DNA of 49,324 nucleotides, taken from positions 1 to 49,324 of the forward strand of contig DYJZ01000004.1 in the NCBI GenBank assembly GCA_020722885.1. Direction: 5' to 3'. The DNA is from Thermoanaerobaculum aquaticum (GTDB lineage Bacteria; Acidobacteriota; UBA4820). Positions 36,984-47,258 of the stretch are shown here, in pieces. The translations under genes were made by a program, and so were the position numbers. The number at the start of each line of letters is the position of its first letter. Position 1 is the first letter of the stretch. Under the pieces are notes generated by a model. The model had not been told where the DNA came from, made no database searches, and was given only the letters and a program-made list of their open reading frames with translations.

Positions 36984-39900
36984 AACAGATTAAAAGGTAC
37001 TGGTTTTTAGGGGTCGTAGTAATTATGGCCCTTCTCTTTGCCGGGATGACTTTTGCAAAAGAAAAAGGGCAGCTCCCGAGCAGAGAGGAATTTCAATCAA
37101 GGCATGTCAGTCAGAACATTGCCAGAAGAGCGCACGATGTTACTTTAAGCCGTGAAGACTTCAAAGCCAATCCTGATTTTAGCCGTCCTGCGTTTAAAGA
37201 GTTTCAGAAAGCGGTTAATGCTAAAAAAGGTATTCCCACTCCTGAAAGTCTTTGCGATAACGGCTACTACTGGATGGGCGGTCCTGCATGGACTGCAGAT
37301 ACCGATGGAAATGCGATTGTCTGGGGTGCAGGTGGCAACCTCTATTTTGCAAGTGCCAGCGATCCAACCCACCCCGTTGAATGGTGGTGGGGCGATGTTC
37401 CTTTAAGAATTCGTATTCACAATGGTATTGCCCTTGTTTTTTCTTTGTTTTATACCTATTCTTTTGATGTATCGGATCCTTTAAACCCGATGTGGCTTTC
37501 CTATGGTCCAGGTGCCTATTTCGGATTTCTTGATGCCTATCCAAGCCCTGATGATTCATACTGGATTCTTACAGACTGGGCTTATTCGGGGGGGTTGACG
37601 GTATGGGATCCTGCAACTTACGAGTATGTATGGGATGTTGTTCCATTCAATGGAGGATGGTTCTGGGATATTCACATCGACGATGAACAGAAAGTTGCCA
37701 TCTGCGGTGATTGGTGGAGTGGTTACTATGAGTTCTGGGATGTTTCAGACCTTATGTGTGCTCCACCAACATACATTGGTTCATTTGAGGATTATGGTAG
37801 TATAGGTAATTATGGTCAATTCAATACAGGTTTGATTTTCTACAAAGATGAATACCTTTATGGTAACTTTGAAGCGTGGCAGAGCTACAACTGGATACTT
37901 ATGAACTGGGTTTTTGGATGGCCAACCTGGCAGGATGATGCTTCGTGGATTTCCATTTACCATGTTCCAAATCTGCACGATCCTGCAAACAACTACTATG
38001 TAAGGGTTCAACACGACGATTCCTACGATGTTGTTTCAATGAAAAGAGCGGATAATAATATTCTTCTTACCCACTACCAGAACAGAGTAGGGCTCTGGAC
38101 CGACCAGTTTGAAACCCATTTGAAATCAGGATTTTTCGGAACAACTGCAGGTTATGCTACGCTCGATGGAGCCTATATCGGCGGTGCTGGTGTTGTAGCC
38201 TGTCAGGAAGGCGGGGCGAGATTTTTTGCTGACGCTTCGGGTGGAACTTTCCAGAATACCGGAGAATACTGGACAGGTGGTCTTGCTCTGGATGTAATTC
38301 CCAATGGCAACTACCTGTATGTTCCAAGCGGATACGCGGGTCTTGGAATAATTGATAACACAGACCCCACTTATCCAGTTACTTACAGCCACCTCTGGGA
38401 TTTCACAGGTGGAGCAGGTATATGGTATGCGGCTGTCTCCAATGATGGTAATTATGTTTATGTTACCACAGATAATTCACAATATGTGTGGGTTATCGAT
38501 GTTACCGACAAGCTGAACCCAAAAGTTGTTTCAACAACAAATCCCTACGACACGGGTGGTGCAATAGTTCAAAGACTCATTATGCTCGGTGATATGCTTG
38601 TTATAGGTACCACCAATTCCGTCCAGCTTGTTGATGTAACTAATCCTTCTGCTCCCGTTTTAATTGACGAAGAAATATTGCTAAATGGTGGTGGGGCAAC
38701 AATGGTCAAATCTTTTGACCATCCATCTTACCCCGATCAACTCTTCCTTGCTGTAACAAGCGACGATGGTTTTCTTTACACCTTCTACTTTGACGGCGCA
38801 GCACTTACTGATTCAGGTTCGGTCAATTTAGGTATTCCTCTATTTGATGTTGTAACTGTTGGACAGATGGCTTATGCTACAAATGCAATTGGAACTATCT
38901 ATCCCGCTAGAATGCTGTCGCTTTCTCCAAACATCTATTTTGATCTTAACAGAACCGGTGTAACAGACCTTCCTGGGCATTATAACTGGTCTGACATGGC
39001 ATACCCCCCATTTGATCGGACGAGACTTGCACAGATAAATAGTCAATATATCGCTGTATATGGGGATCACTTAGTTTATCATTATCCAGCAATATTTGTA
39101 GTGGATGTTGGAACAGATCCTTTAGCTCCTCACTATGTTCCCTCCTTTCCTCCGCAGCCTGGTGTTATGCCCATTGATTTTCTTACTGGAATGAACTCTC
39201 AGGGTGACTATGTTTACTACGCAACTGACTGGTTTGGAACTGGTGCTCTCTCGTTCCATCCCGATGTTGATATGCCAACGGTTGTTTCAGGTCCTACCAT
39301 AACGCCTCCTGCGGTTTCTGATGTTGCCGGGCACCTTCCTGACCCAACAGGTGGCTGGCTCCAGGGAACGGTTAAACTTTCTGTTACAGTAAGCGACACC
39401 ACAACAGCAATAACCAAAGTTGTATTCAAATTCTATGATGGTAAGAGACACAGATGGCAAACAATAAAAACTATGACCTCAAGCACTCCTGCTGGACAGA
39501 ACGGTGTTTATGAATATAACTGGGATACGACAAAATGGATTTATATAGGAACAGGTCCTTCACCGATAAGAGTTGAAGTAACAGATTCTGGGTGCAACAC
39601 CTTAATCTATGATACACCTTTAACCTACGCCATCAATCTGCCTCCATCCTATGAAATTATCTGGGATCATGGCTGCAATGAACCTCCAGTGGGCGGTATT
39701 TGTGATCCTGCTGGCGCATGGATAGTGTGCGGTGACCTCTGCTTCAAGGTTTCCGGCTATGTGCGTGATGACGCAGAACCTTACCACAACGAAGCACCTG
39801 CGGATACTCAACCTATTGACGATGTAAGCCAGATTGCCTACAGAATTGACGGCGGCTCATGGGTTCTTTATCCCGTTCCAATTGGTCTTCTTGACGGCGA

Positions 39901-40921
39901 TGCCAATCCATGGTGGGATCAGTACATCTGTATTGACACGACAGCACTTGCTGATGGTTCTCACACACTTGAAATAAGAGTTGCAGACGACTGTGGACTT
40001 CATGGTTATAAAGATCTTAACGGACAGTCTTCCTGGACATTTACCGTTGACAACGATGGGCCTCAGCCTTACATAACTGCCCCAATGTCTGGTGACATTG
40101 TAAAAGGTTCCGCAATAAGAGTTGCTGCAAAAATGCATAATGAATTAGCCGCAAGGCCGGTAAATCTAGTAAAATTCTACCTTGATTCAACTGACACCAC
40201 CACCATTCCTCAGATAATTGCAACAGGAACATTGATTGGTTCAGCAACAACAAAGGATGAATCTGGCGAATTTTCCTTCACCTGGGACGCCACCAGTGTT
40301 CCTTACGGTGACCATATTCTTACGGCGGTTGTGTGGGAAAGCGGTTCCTGCAGCTGCGGACCATATAGAACCCCAATTGTTTCCTTCAACCTTGTTTCCT
40401 ATGTCTCAATGACCGTTACCGCCACAGCGGCTCCAGCATCCGGAAACGCACCGCTTGCAACAGTTCTTGCTGCCTCAGTAACAGGTGGACAGGAACCTTA
40501 TACCTATGCATGGGATTTCGGTGACGGACAGACGGGAACAGGCAATCTTATAACCCACACCTACACCACTGCTGGGTCTTATACTGCTACAGTTACGGTA
40601 ACTGACAACACCGGAGCAACAGCAACAGGTTCAGTTGCAATTACCGTAAGTGGTAATGTAATTGAAAATCCTGTAATTACAAGCGTAACAAAGGCAACCA
40701 ACCCCTTCAGACTGCACATCTATGGTTCAAAATTTAAACCAGGTTGCGTTGTAAAGATTAATGGTGTTGCAGTTCCTTATGTAACCTACAAAGACTCAAC
40801 CCATGTTGTAGCAAAGAAAGGTGCAGCACTAAAAGCAATGTGCCCGAAGGGTGTGACTGTGAAAATCACAGTTGAAAACCCTGATGGCGGTGTGTCCAAC
40901 GAATTTTCCTACACACGCTAA
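36980..40921 (+). CDS. Large secreted protein: LVIVD-type beta-propeller repeats, Ig-like segments, PKD domain, C-terminal IPT/TIG-like domain
   Basis: Signal peptide MKQIKRYWFLGVVVIMALLFAGMTFA; NYVYVTTDNSQYVWVIDVTDKLNPKVVSTT; PKD PYTYAWDFGDGQTGTGNLITHTYTTAGSYTATVTVTD; C-terminal ITSVTKATNPFRLHIYGSKFKPGCVVKINGVAV...ITVENPDGGVSNEFSYTR. Confidence 0.85.
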   Translation: MKQIKRYWFLGVVVIMALLFAGMTFAKEKGQLPSREEFQSRHVSQNIARRAHDVTLSREDFKANPDFSRPAFKEFQKAVNAKKGIPTPESLCDNGYYWMGGPAWTADTDGNAIVWGAGGNLYFASASDPTHPVEWWWGDVPLRIRIHNGIALVFSLFYTYSFDVSDPLNPMWLSYGPGAYFGFLDAYPSPDDSYWILTDWAYSGGLTVWDPATYEYVWDVVPFNGGWFWDIHIDDEQKVAICGDWWSGYYEFWDVSDLMCAPPTYIGSFEDYGSIGNYGQFNTGLIFYKDEYLYGNFEAWQSYNWILMNWVFGWPTWQDDASWISIYHVPNLHDPANNYYVRVQHDDSYDVVSMKRADNNILLTHYQNRVGLWTDQFETHLKSGFFGTTAGYATLDGAYIGGAGVVACQEGGARFFADASGGTFQNTGEYWTGGLALDVIPNGNYLYVPSGYAGLGIIDNTDPTYPVTYSHLWDFTGGAGIWYAAVSNDGNYVYVTTDNSQYVWVIDVTDKLNPKVVSTTNPYDTGGAIVQRLIMLGDMLVIGTTNSVQLVDVTNPSAPVLIDEEILLNGGGATMVKSFDHPSYPDQLFLAVTSDDGFLYTFYFDGAALTDSGSVNLGIPLFDVVTVGQMAYATNAIGTIYPARMLSLSPNIYFDLNRTGVTDLPGHYNWSDMAYPPFDRTRLAQINSQYIAVYGDHLVYHYPAIFVVDVGTDPLAPHYVPSFPPQPGVMPIDFLTGMNSQGDYVYYATDWFGTGALSFHPDVDMPTVVSGPTITPPAVSDVAGHLPDPTGGWLQGTVKLSVTVSDTTTAITKVVFKFYDGKRHRWQTIKTMTSSTPAGQNGVYEYNWDTTKWIYIGTGPSPIRVEVTDSGCNTLIYDTPLTYAINLPPSYEIIWDHGCNEPPVGGICDPAGAWIVCGDLCFKVSGYVRDDAEPYHNEAPADTQPIDDVSQIAYRIDGGSWVLYPVPIGLLDGDANPWWDQYICIDTTALADGSHTLEIRVADDCGLHGYKDLNGQSSWTFTVDNDGPQPYITAPMSGDIVKGSAIRVAAKMHNELAARPVNLVKFYLDSTDTTTIPQIIATGTLIGSATTKDESGEFSFTWDATSVPYGDHILTAVVWESGSCSCGPYRTPIVSFNLVSYVSMTVTATAAPASGNAPLATVLAASVTGGQEPYTYAWDFGDGQTGTGNLITHTYTTAGSYTATVTVTDNTGATATGSVAITVSGNVIENPVITSVTKATNPFRLHIYGSKFKPGCVVKINGVAVPYVTYKDSTHVVAKKGAALKAMCPKGVTVKITVENPDGGVSNEFSYTR

Positions 40922-40942
40922 AAAAGACCAGCTTCGTTGAAA

Positions 40943-40970
40943 GGGCGGCCTGATGGCCGCCCTTTTTTTT
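40943..40970 (+). terminator. Strong rho-independent terminator
   Basis: GGGCGGCC-TGAT-GGCCGCCC-TTTTTTTT directly after the stop of the 36980 gene. Confidence 0.95.
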
Positions 40971-41011
40971 ACCCTTCTCTTCTATGTTATAATTTGTTTT
41001 GGAGGAGTTCA

Positions 41012-42601
41012 ATGCCCTGCCTTTTATACAGGATTGGAGAGGAAGAACATGAATTTGAAATAAAATCAGATTCCGTTTCAATTGGAAGAATGGAAGGAAA
41101 TGACCTTATCCTTTTCGATCCGACCATATCAAGAAAGCACTGCCAGATTGAAAAAAGAGATGTTGGTTATTTTTTGAAAGACCTTGGTTCAAGAAATGGC
41201 CTTTTTGTGAACGATGAGAGAATTTCTGAAAAACTCTTAAAAGATGGTGATTTAATCAGGGTGGGCAGTTTCCCATTAAAATATGTAGAGGATACTTCTG
41301 AAAGGGTTTGCATTACTGAAGGCGACGGTAGAAGTGATATGGCTGAGGGAACTGTAATGAGATCCCTTCAGGAAGTAAGGGAAATGCTGAAAGGAGAGTT
41401 GAGCGGAGGGGATGCTGCAAAGGTAAAAACGCTTGAATTAAGCAAACTTCAGCGTAACCAGAAAATCCTGTCCAGTTTGGCTGATGTTTCTAAGGAGTTG
41501 ATCGAAGCGGTAACATATGAAGAGGTCCTTGAAAGAGTAATGCAGATAATCTTTGAACAGGTTCACGCCGAAAGAGGGGTGATTCTTCTTTACGATGAGA
41601 AATCGAAACAACTTATTCCAAAGATCATCAGGCAGGCAAATCAAAATCAGGATACAATAAGAATAAGCCAGACCATCGCAAAAAAATCGTTTGACGACAG
41701 GGTGGCAATACTCTGCCACGATGCGCAGACTGATGAAAGGTTTCAGGCAGGAGCGTCAATACGGCTTCTTGGTATAAGATCGGCTCTTTGCGTTCCCTTG
41801 ATGGTTGAAGACAGAGCAATAGGGCTCATATATGTTGACACTCCATTGCGTGTTAAAGCGTATGGTGATTTTGAACTTGATTTACTCTCAGCTCTTTCTG
41901 GTCTTTGTGCCATTGCAATCCATCAGGCGGGGCTGAGGACAAAGCTTGAAGAGGAAAAGCTTGCCAAATCAAGGCTTGAAAGGTATCACTCTCCGAGCGT
42001 GGTAAGAAGAATTCTTGAATCAACCTCACAGGAGCCTGTTCTTGAAGCGAGAGAGCTAACGGCAACTATTCTTTTTGCCGATTTGTGCGGGTTTACATCT
42101 ATGAGTGAAAATATGGAGCCGAAGGATGTTGCAAAAATATTAAATGGTTTTCTTTCTCGAATGACGGATGTAATTTTTGAAAATGAGGGAACCTTAGACA
42201 AGTTCATAGGTGACTGCGTTATGGCTATTTTCGGTGCTCCTGTTAGCAGTGAAGACCACGCCGAAAGGGCAATAAAATGTGCTCTCGGAATGAAGAAAGC
42301 GCTGAAGGAATACAACCTTGAAAACAGTGATAAAAGAGAACTTGACTTCAGGGTTGGTATAAACAGCGGTAAGATAGTTGCCGGGGACATCGGAAGTTCA
42401 CGCAGAATGGAATACACTGTATTAGGCGAAGTGGTAAATATTGCTTCAAGACTTCAATCCTATGTTGCGAAACCGGGGCAGATAGTTATAGGAGAAAATA
42501 CCTACAATATGACAAAAGGAAAATTTAAAACTGAAGAAATAAGAGATGTGCAGGTAAAAGGTATATCTAAAACTCTTACCGCTTACGAGGTACTGGAATG
42601 A
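41012..42601 (+). CDS. FHA-GAF-class III adenylate/guanylate cyclase
   Basis: FHA SIGRMEGNDLILFDPTISRKHCQIE...DLGSRNGLFVN; GAF region; cyclase ATILFADLCGFTSMSENM...TLDKFIGDCVMAIFGAP...MEYTVLGEVVNIASRLQ. ATG 41012 follows GGAGGAG; the ORF-track start 40937 lies upstream of the terminator. Confidence 0.93.
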   Translation: MPCLLYRIGEEEHEFEIKSDSVSIGRMEGNDLILFDPTISRKHCQIEKRDVGYFLKDLGSRNGLFVNDERISEKLLKDGDLIRVGSFPLKYVEDTSERVCITEGDGRSDMAEGTVMRSLQEVREMLKGELSGGDAAKVKTLELSKLQRNQKILSSLADVSKELIEAVTYEEVLERVMQIIFEQVHAERGVILLYDEKSKQLIPKIIRQANQNQDTIRISQTIAKKSFDDRVAILCHDAQTDERFQAGASIRLLGIRSALCVPLMVEDRAIGLIYVDTPLRVKAYGDFELDLLSALSGLCAIAIHQAGLRTKLEEEKLAKSRLERYHSPSVVRRILESTSQEPVLEARELTATILFADLCGFTSMSENMEPKDVAKILNGFLSRMTDVIFENEGTLDKFIGDCVMAIFGAPVSSEDHAERAIKCALGMKKALKEYNLENSDKRELDFRVGINSGKIVAGDIGSSRRMEYTVLGEVVNIASRLQSYVAKPGQIVIGENTYNMTKGKFKTEEIRDVQVKGISKTLTAYEVLE

Positions 42602-43449
42602 AAAAGTTGTTGACCCTTCTTTTTGTTCTAACTGTTTTGTTTTTAGGCTGTGCTGTAAAAGAAACAAGACTTCCATCAAAAGGTGCCGGGTCTTTTACAG
42701 CCACCGATGAATACAAGCCTTTGCCGGGAGATGAAAACATTAAAAGTAGCGAGGTGGCTTACAATCTTTCTCTTGAATATGCAGGAGCGAGAAATATGCC
42801 TGCGGCACACCACTACCTTGACCTTGCAATGAAGATCGAACCACACGCAAAATACTCATACACTAAAGGTATTTACTACATTGGTGAAAAAAAGTATGAA
42901 AGGGCACTTGCCTGGCTCAATAAAGCTGAGATTCAGGAGGTCGGTGAACTTCAGGCAAGAATGGACATTTTAAATGCTGAGGGGATAGCGCTTTTAAATC
43001 TAAAGAGATATGAAGAGGCAAAAAACAAATTTAGAGAGATAATCAACTCTGAAGCGCCAATCTCAAAATTTAATGCCTACTACAACTTAGGTCTGGTTTA
43101 TCTTGAAGAAGAGAGCTTTAACGATGCTGAAAACTCATTAAGAAAAGCTGCTGAAGAAAACCCAAATGATTACAGAGTTTATGTGAAACTCGGCAAGGTT
43201 GCGCTTTCCAGAGGGGACTATCTATCTGCCTATGGAGATTATCAAAAAGCGTCAGATTTGATAGAAGGATACTACAGCGTTATACAGACAGATGGACCTG
43301 AGATCTACTACTATCTTGGTGAAAGCCTTGTGAAACTTGGAAAAATAGAGAAGGGCAGGAACTGTTTTCTCAAGGTAATTAAAATTGCTCCTGAGGGACA
43401 GTATGGGTTAAAGGCGAAGGAAATTCTTTCAAAACTTCCAGTAGAATAG
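42598..43449 (+). CDS. TPR-containing lipoprotein
   Basis: MKKLLTLLFVLTVLFLGCAVK lipobox; TPR repeats such as KFNAYYNLGLVYLEEESFNDAENSLRKAAEENPNDYRVYVKLGKVAL. Confidence 0.82.
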   Translation: MKKLLTLLFVLTVLFLGCAVKETRLPSKGAGSFTATDEYKPLPGDENIKSSEVAYNLSLEYAGARNMPAAHHYLDLAMKIEPHAKYSYTKGIYYIGEKKYERALAWLNKAEIQEVGELQARMDILNAEGIALLNLKRYEEAKNKFREIINSEAPISKFNAYYNLGLVYLEEESFNDAENSLRKAAEENPNDYRVYVKLGKVALSRGDYLSAYGDYQKASDLIEGYYSVIQTDGPEIYYYLGESLVKLGKIEKGRNCFLKVIKIAPEGQYGLKAKEILSKLPVE

Positions 43450-43457
43450 GACTAAAA

Positions 43458-44330
43458 ATGTTTGGAAAAATATGGCAGGGACTGAATAAAACAAGGGAGA
43501 CCTTTGGCAGGGCAATAGATGCTGTTTTCAGGGACAAAAAGGAAGCTGCAAAAACCATAGAAGAGCTTGAAGAAACATTGATTCTTGCCGATATTGGTGT
43601 TTCAACAGTGGAGAAACTTTTAAAAGATTTGATGAAAGAAGACGAACCTAAAAAAGCGCTTGTAAGGAGAATTAGAGAGATTCTTTTAAGCGCAAAAAAA
43701 AGTTCTGAATATGTTGAAAAACCTCACATACATATTTTTGTTGGGGTTAATGGAGCAGGAAAAACGACAACCATAGGGAAAATTGCAAAGAAAAGAAGGG
43801 ATTCTGGTGAAAAAGGAATAATTGCTGCCTGTGACACATTCAGGGCTGCGGCTTCAGAACAACTTGAAATCTGGGCTGAAAGAAGTGGTACCGAAATTGT
43901 CAAACAGATGGAGGGAGCGGACCCAGCCGCTGTGGCTTTTGATGCTGTTTCAAAAGCAAAGGCGAAAAATTATGATTTTTGTCTTATTGACACTGCGGGG
44001 AGGCTTCACACTAAGCACAACCTTATGGAGGAACTTCAGAAAATTTCGAGGGTAACCTCAAAGGCGTTTCCAACGGCTCCACACGAGATAAGTCTTGTTC
44101 TCGATGCAACTACCGGACAGAATGGGCTCAATCAGGCTAAAGAATTCGTTTCAAAAATCAAAGTTACCGATCTCATACTTACTAAACTTGATGGAACTGC
44201 AAAAGGAGGAATTGCTCTTTCAATTGTAGATGAATTGAAAATACCGATAAGTTATGTGGGTGTTGGTGAAAAAGTTGATGACCTTGTTCCCTTTTCTCCA
44301 GAAGAGTATGCCGAAGGACTTTTTGAGTGA
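43458..44330 (+). CDS. ftsY: Signal recognition particle receptor FtsY
   Basis: FVGVNGAGKTTTIGKIAKK, ACDTFRAAASEQLEIWAER, LIDTAGRLHTKHNLMEELQKI, LTKLDGTAKGG. Confidence 0.96.
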   Translation: MFGKIWQGLNKTRETFGRAIDAVFRDKKEAAKTIEELEETLILADIGVSTVEKLLKDLMKEDEPKKALVRRIREILLSAKKSSEYVEKPHIHIFVGVNGAGKTTTIGKIAKKRRDSGEKGIIAACDTFRAAASEQLEIWAERSGTEIVKQMEGADPAAVAFDAVSKAKAKNYDFCLIDTAGRLHTKHNLMEELQKISRVTSKAFPTAPHEISLVLDATTGQNGLNQAKEFVSKIKVTDLILTKLDGTAKGGIALSIVDELKIPISYVGVGEKVDDLVPFSPEEYAEGLFE

Positions 44331-45436
44331 TGTCTAAAAATTTTCCTGAAAAAAAGTTTATGGAACTTGCAATCTCCCTTGCCAGGAAAAGCGAGGGGAA
44401 AACCCATCCCAATCCCTGTGTTGGTGCGGTTATTGTAAAAAATGGCAGAATTGTTGGAAGGGGATTTTATTCAGGGTTTGGAAAAGACCATGCGGAGGTG
44501 GAAGCGATAAAGGATGCTGGAAGTAGGTCGAGAGGAGCAGACCTGTATGTTACTCTTGAACCCTGTCAGATATACGGCAAAACTCCTCCCTGCACGAAGG
44601 CGATAATAGAAAGTGGAATAAAAAGGGTTATAATGGGTGTAAGAGACCCAAATCCTGAAGTGAGCGGTGGTGGAGTGGAAGAACTTAGAAAAAACAAAAT
44701 AGAAGTCTATGAAAATTTTATGGAAAATGAATGTTTAAATGTTGATAGACCCTACCACATTTTTTACAGGAAAAAAAGACCATATATCCATTTGAAATGG
44801 GCTCAATCGCTTGATGGTGTTACTGCTCTTCCCGATGGTGGATATTTGAGTTCAGAAAAGGTGCTCAAAAGAGTTCACAGGCAGAGATTTATATCAGATG
44901 CGATATTGGTGACTTCCGGAACGATTAAAAGAGACAGACCAAAGCTGAATATAAGGCTCTTTAAGAAGAATAAGAAAATATTGCGTGTGGTTCTTGATGT
45001 TAAAGGGGTTGATTCTTTTCCGGAGGAGTTTTTGAAAACTGCTGAAAAGGATGGAGAGATTATAATTTTAAGACCGCCTTCTTTGAAAAGCATTGTGAGT
45101 AGAATAGAGGGGGAGAATATAAAGACACTCTTTTTCAAAAGCAGTCGAGATTATAAAGAAATGATTTATGAGCTCCTAAAATATTTGAGAGAGAGAATGA
45201 TTATTTCTCTATATGTTGAGGCAGTCGGGAATTTGAGCGCGGTTTTAATAGAAGAGAATCTTGTTGACAGAATATCAGTTGATGTCTCTCTAATGCTACT
45301 CGGCAAGGGTAATGCTCCTCCACCTCTTGGATTTCCCTTAAGCAAAAAAGTTGATTTTTCAGATTGCAGGATTGAAAAAGCTGGGAGAGATGTAATTTTT
45401 TCGTTAGAGGTAGATGGAAAGTGTTTACTGGAATAG
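44327..45436 (+). CDS. ribD: Bifunctional riboflavin biosynthesis deaminase/reductase RibD
   Basis: HPNPCVGAVIVKNGRIVGRGFY, HAEVEAIKDAG, TLEPCQIYGKTPPCTKAII, WAQSLDGVTAL reductase domain. Confidence 0.94.
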   Translation: MMSKNFPEKKFMELAISLARKSEGKTHPNPCVGAVIVKNGRIVGRGFYSGFGKDHAEVEAIKDAGSRSRGADLYVTLEPCQIYGKTPPCTKAIIESGIKRVIMGVRDPNPEVSGGGVEELRKNKIEVYENFMENECLNVDRPYHIFYRKKRPYIHLKWAQSLDGVTALPDGGYLSSEKVLKRVHRQRFISDAILVTSGTIKRDRPKLNIRLFKKNKKILRVVLDVKGVDSFPEEFLKTAEKDGEIIILRPPSLKSIVSRIEGENIKTLFFKSSRDYKEMIYELLKYLRERMIISLYVEAVGNLSAVLIEENLVDRISVDVSLMLLGKGNAPPPLGFPLSKKVDFSDCRIEKAGRDVIFSLEVDGKCLLE

Positions 45437-46050
45437 TCAAAGAAACTGGTATTTTAGAGAACATAGTAAAAAAAGGGCGGGGAAGCGAAATTACGGTAAA
45501 ATGCAAAAAAATATTAAAAGAAATAAAATTAGGGGATAGTATAAGTGTGGATGGAGTTTGCCTTACGGTTTCTTCCTTTACAAAATACTCTTTTTCTGCA
45601 TACGCCAGCGAGGAGACACTCAAAAGGACAGCATTAAATTCTTTAAAAAAAGGTTGTTATGTGAATCTTGAGCCGGCACTGAAGCCAGGCGATTTTCTCG
45701 GTGGGCATTTTGTTCAGGGACATATTGAAGGTATTGGCAGGATTGTTTCCGTGGAAAGAAAGGGAGATGAGGCAGAGGTAAAAATAAAAATTCCGGAAGA
45801 ACTCCTTAAAAATGTAATACCAAAGGGTTCTATTGCCATTTCAGGAGTAAGTCTTACAGTGTCCAGAATAGAAGGAGATATAATTACTGTATTTCTTGTT
45901 CCCCAGACTCTAAAATCAACCAATTTGAACAATCTTGGTAAGGATGCGCCTGTAAATATTGAAACAGACATAATTTGTAGAACTGTAGTCTCATTTCTTG
46001 AAAAGAAAGACAATCTTTCAATAAAAAAACTCATCGAAGAAGGGTATTAA
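45421..46050 (+). CDS. ribE: Riboflavin synthase alpha chain
   Basis: [50 protein letters not shown] duplicated lumazine-binding domains. Confidence 0.96.
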   Translation: MFTGIVKETGILENIVKKGRGSEITVKCKKILKEIKLGDSISVDGVCLTVSSFTKYSFSAYASEETLKRTALNSLKKGCYVNLEPALKPGDFLGGHFVQGHIEGIGRIVSVERKGDEAEVKIKIPEELLKNVIPKGSIAISGVSLTVSRIEGDIITVFLVPQTLKSTNLNNLGKDAPVNIETDIICRTVVSFLEKKDNLSIKKLIEEGY

Positions 46051-46054
46051 TAAT

Positions 46055-47257
46055 ATGGCAATTGTTTATATTGAAAAAGCTATTCAGGATATCAAAAAGG
46101 GTAAGATGCTTATTATTGTTGATGATGAAAACCGTGAGAATGAGGGAGACCTTTTTATGCCCGCAGAGAAAATTACGCACAAAGAAATTGCCTTTATGGC
46201 AACTTATGGAAGAGGGCTTATATGTCTTTCTATGACAGGTGAAAGGCTTGATGAACTTGAGATTCCCCTTATGGTTGATAACAACACATCAAGTTTTCAA
46301 ACGGCATTCTGTGTTTCAATAGAGGCAAAACATAAAACCACAACTGGAATTTCAGCTTATGACAGGGCTGCTACAATTCTCACTGCAATAGATCCCAAGA
46401 CAAAACCATCTGATCTTGCCCGTCCAGGACATATCTTTCCCTTAAGAGCAAAAGAAGGAGGTGTTTTGAGAAGGCCAGGGCAGACGGAGGCGTCTATTGA
46501 TCTTTGCAAAATAGCGGGGCTGTATCCGGCAGGTGTAATCTGTGAAATAATGAAAGATGATGGAACGATGGCACGTCTTCCAGATTTAAAGAAATTTTCC
46601 GTAAAACACGGAATCAACATTGTTTTAATAGCAGACTTAATTAAATATAGATTGAAAAGGGAGATTCTTGTAAAAAGAGTTGCTCAGCCAAAACTTCCCA
46701 CAAAATTTGGTGAATTTAAAATTATTGCCTACGAGACGGAACTTTCCGATAAGACGCATATTGCTCTCACTATGGGGAGTTGGAGAAAAGGGGAGGAAGT
46801 GCTTGTAAGAATGCACTCTGAATGTTTAACCGGTGATGCTCTTTTCTCTTTAAGGTGTGATTGCGGTGCTCAACTTGAATGTGCAATGAAGAGAATTGCA
46901 AAAGCAAAAAAGGGAGCGATTGTTTACCTCAGGCAGGAGGGAAGAGGGATAGGGCTTTTAAATAAGATAAGGGCGTATGAACTTCAGGACAGGGGAATGG
47001 ATACCGTAGAGGCAAATGAGGCTCTCGGATTTAAGCCAGATGAAAGAGATTATGGTGTGGGCGCACAGATTTTGAGGGATCTTGGAATAACGAAGGTAAG
47101 GCTTTTGACCAATAACCCTAAAAAACTTGCAGCACTTTCGGGGTTTGGTATAGAAATAGTTGGTTCTGAATCTATTGAAATTCCTCCCAATCCTGTCAAT
47201 TTTGGTTATTTAAAAACAAAAAAAGAAAAAATGGGGCACAAACTTAAAAAAGTGTAA
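46055..47257 (+). CDS. ribBA: Bifunctional DHBP synthase / GTP cyclohydrolase II
   Basis: [80 protein letters not shown]. Confidence 0.97.
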   Translation: MAIVYIEKAIQDIKKGKMLIIVDDENRENEGDLFMPAEKITHKEIAFMATYGRGLICLSMTGERLDELEIPLMVDNNTSSFQTAFCVSIEAKHKTTTGISAYDRAATILTAIDPKTKPSDLARPGHIFPLRAKEGGVLRRPGQTEASIDLCKIAGLYPAGVICEIMKDDGTMARLPDLKKFSVKHGINIVLIADLIKYRLKREILVKRVAQPKLPTKFGEFKIIAYETELSDKTHIALTMGSWRKGEEVLVRMHSECLTGDALFSLRCDCGAQLECAMKRIAKAKKGAIVYLRQEGRGIGLLNKIRAYELQDRGMDTVEANEALGFKPDERDYGVGAQILRDLGITKVRLLTNNPKKLAALSGFGIEIVGSESIEIPPNPVNFGYLKTKKEKMGHKLKKV

Positions 47258-47258
47258 G

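Noticed and set aside
39217-40253. Several minus-strand ORFs inside the secreted LVIVD/PKD gene
   Set aside because: Antisense to a long coherent coding sequence; they lack start context and recognisable domains.
40937-41011. N-terminal extension of the adenylate cyclase given by the ORF track (MKGRPDGRPFFYPSLL...)
   Set aside because: It translates the GGGCGGCC/GGCCGCCC terminator. ATG 41012 with GGAGGAG upstream is the plausible start.
44327-44400. FMN riboswitch upstream of ribD
   Set aside because: No leader exists: ribD starts inside the end of ftsY, and no FMN-aptamer-like conserved sequence was seen.
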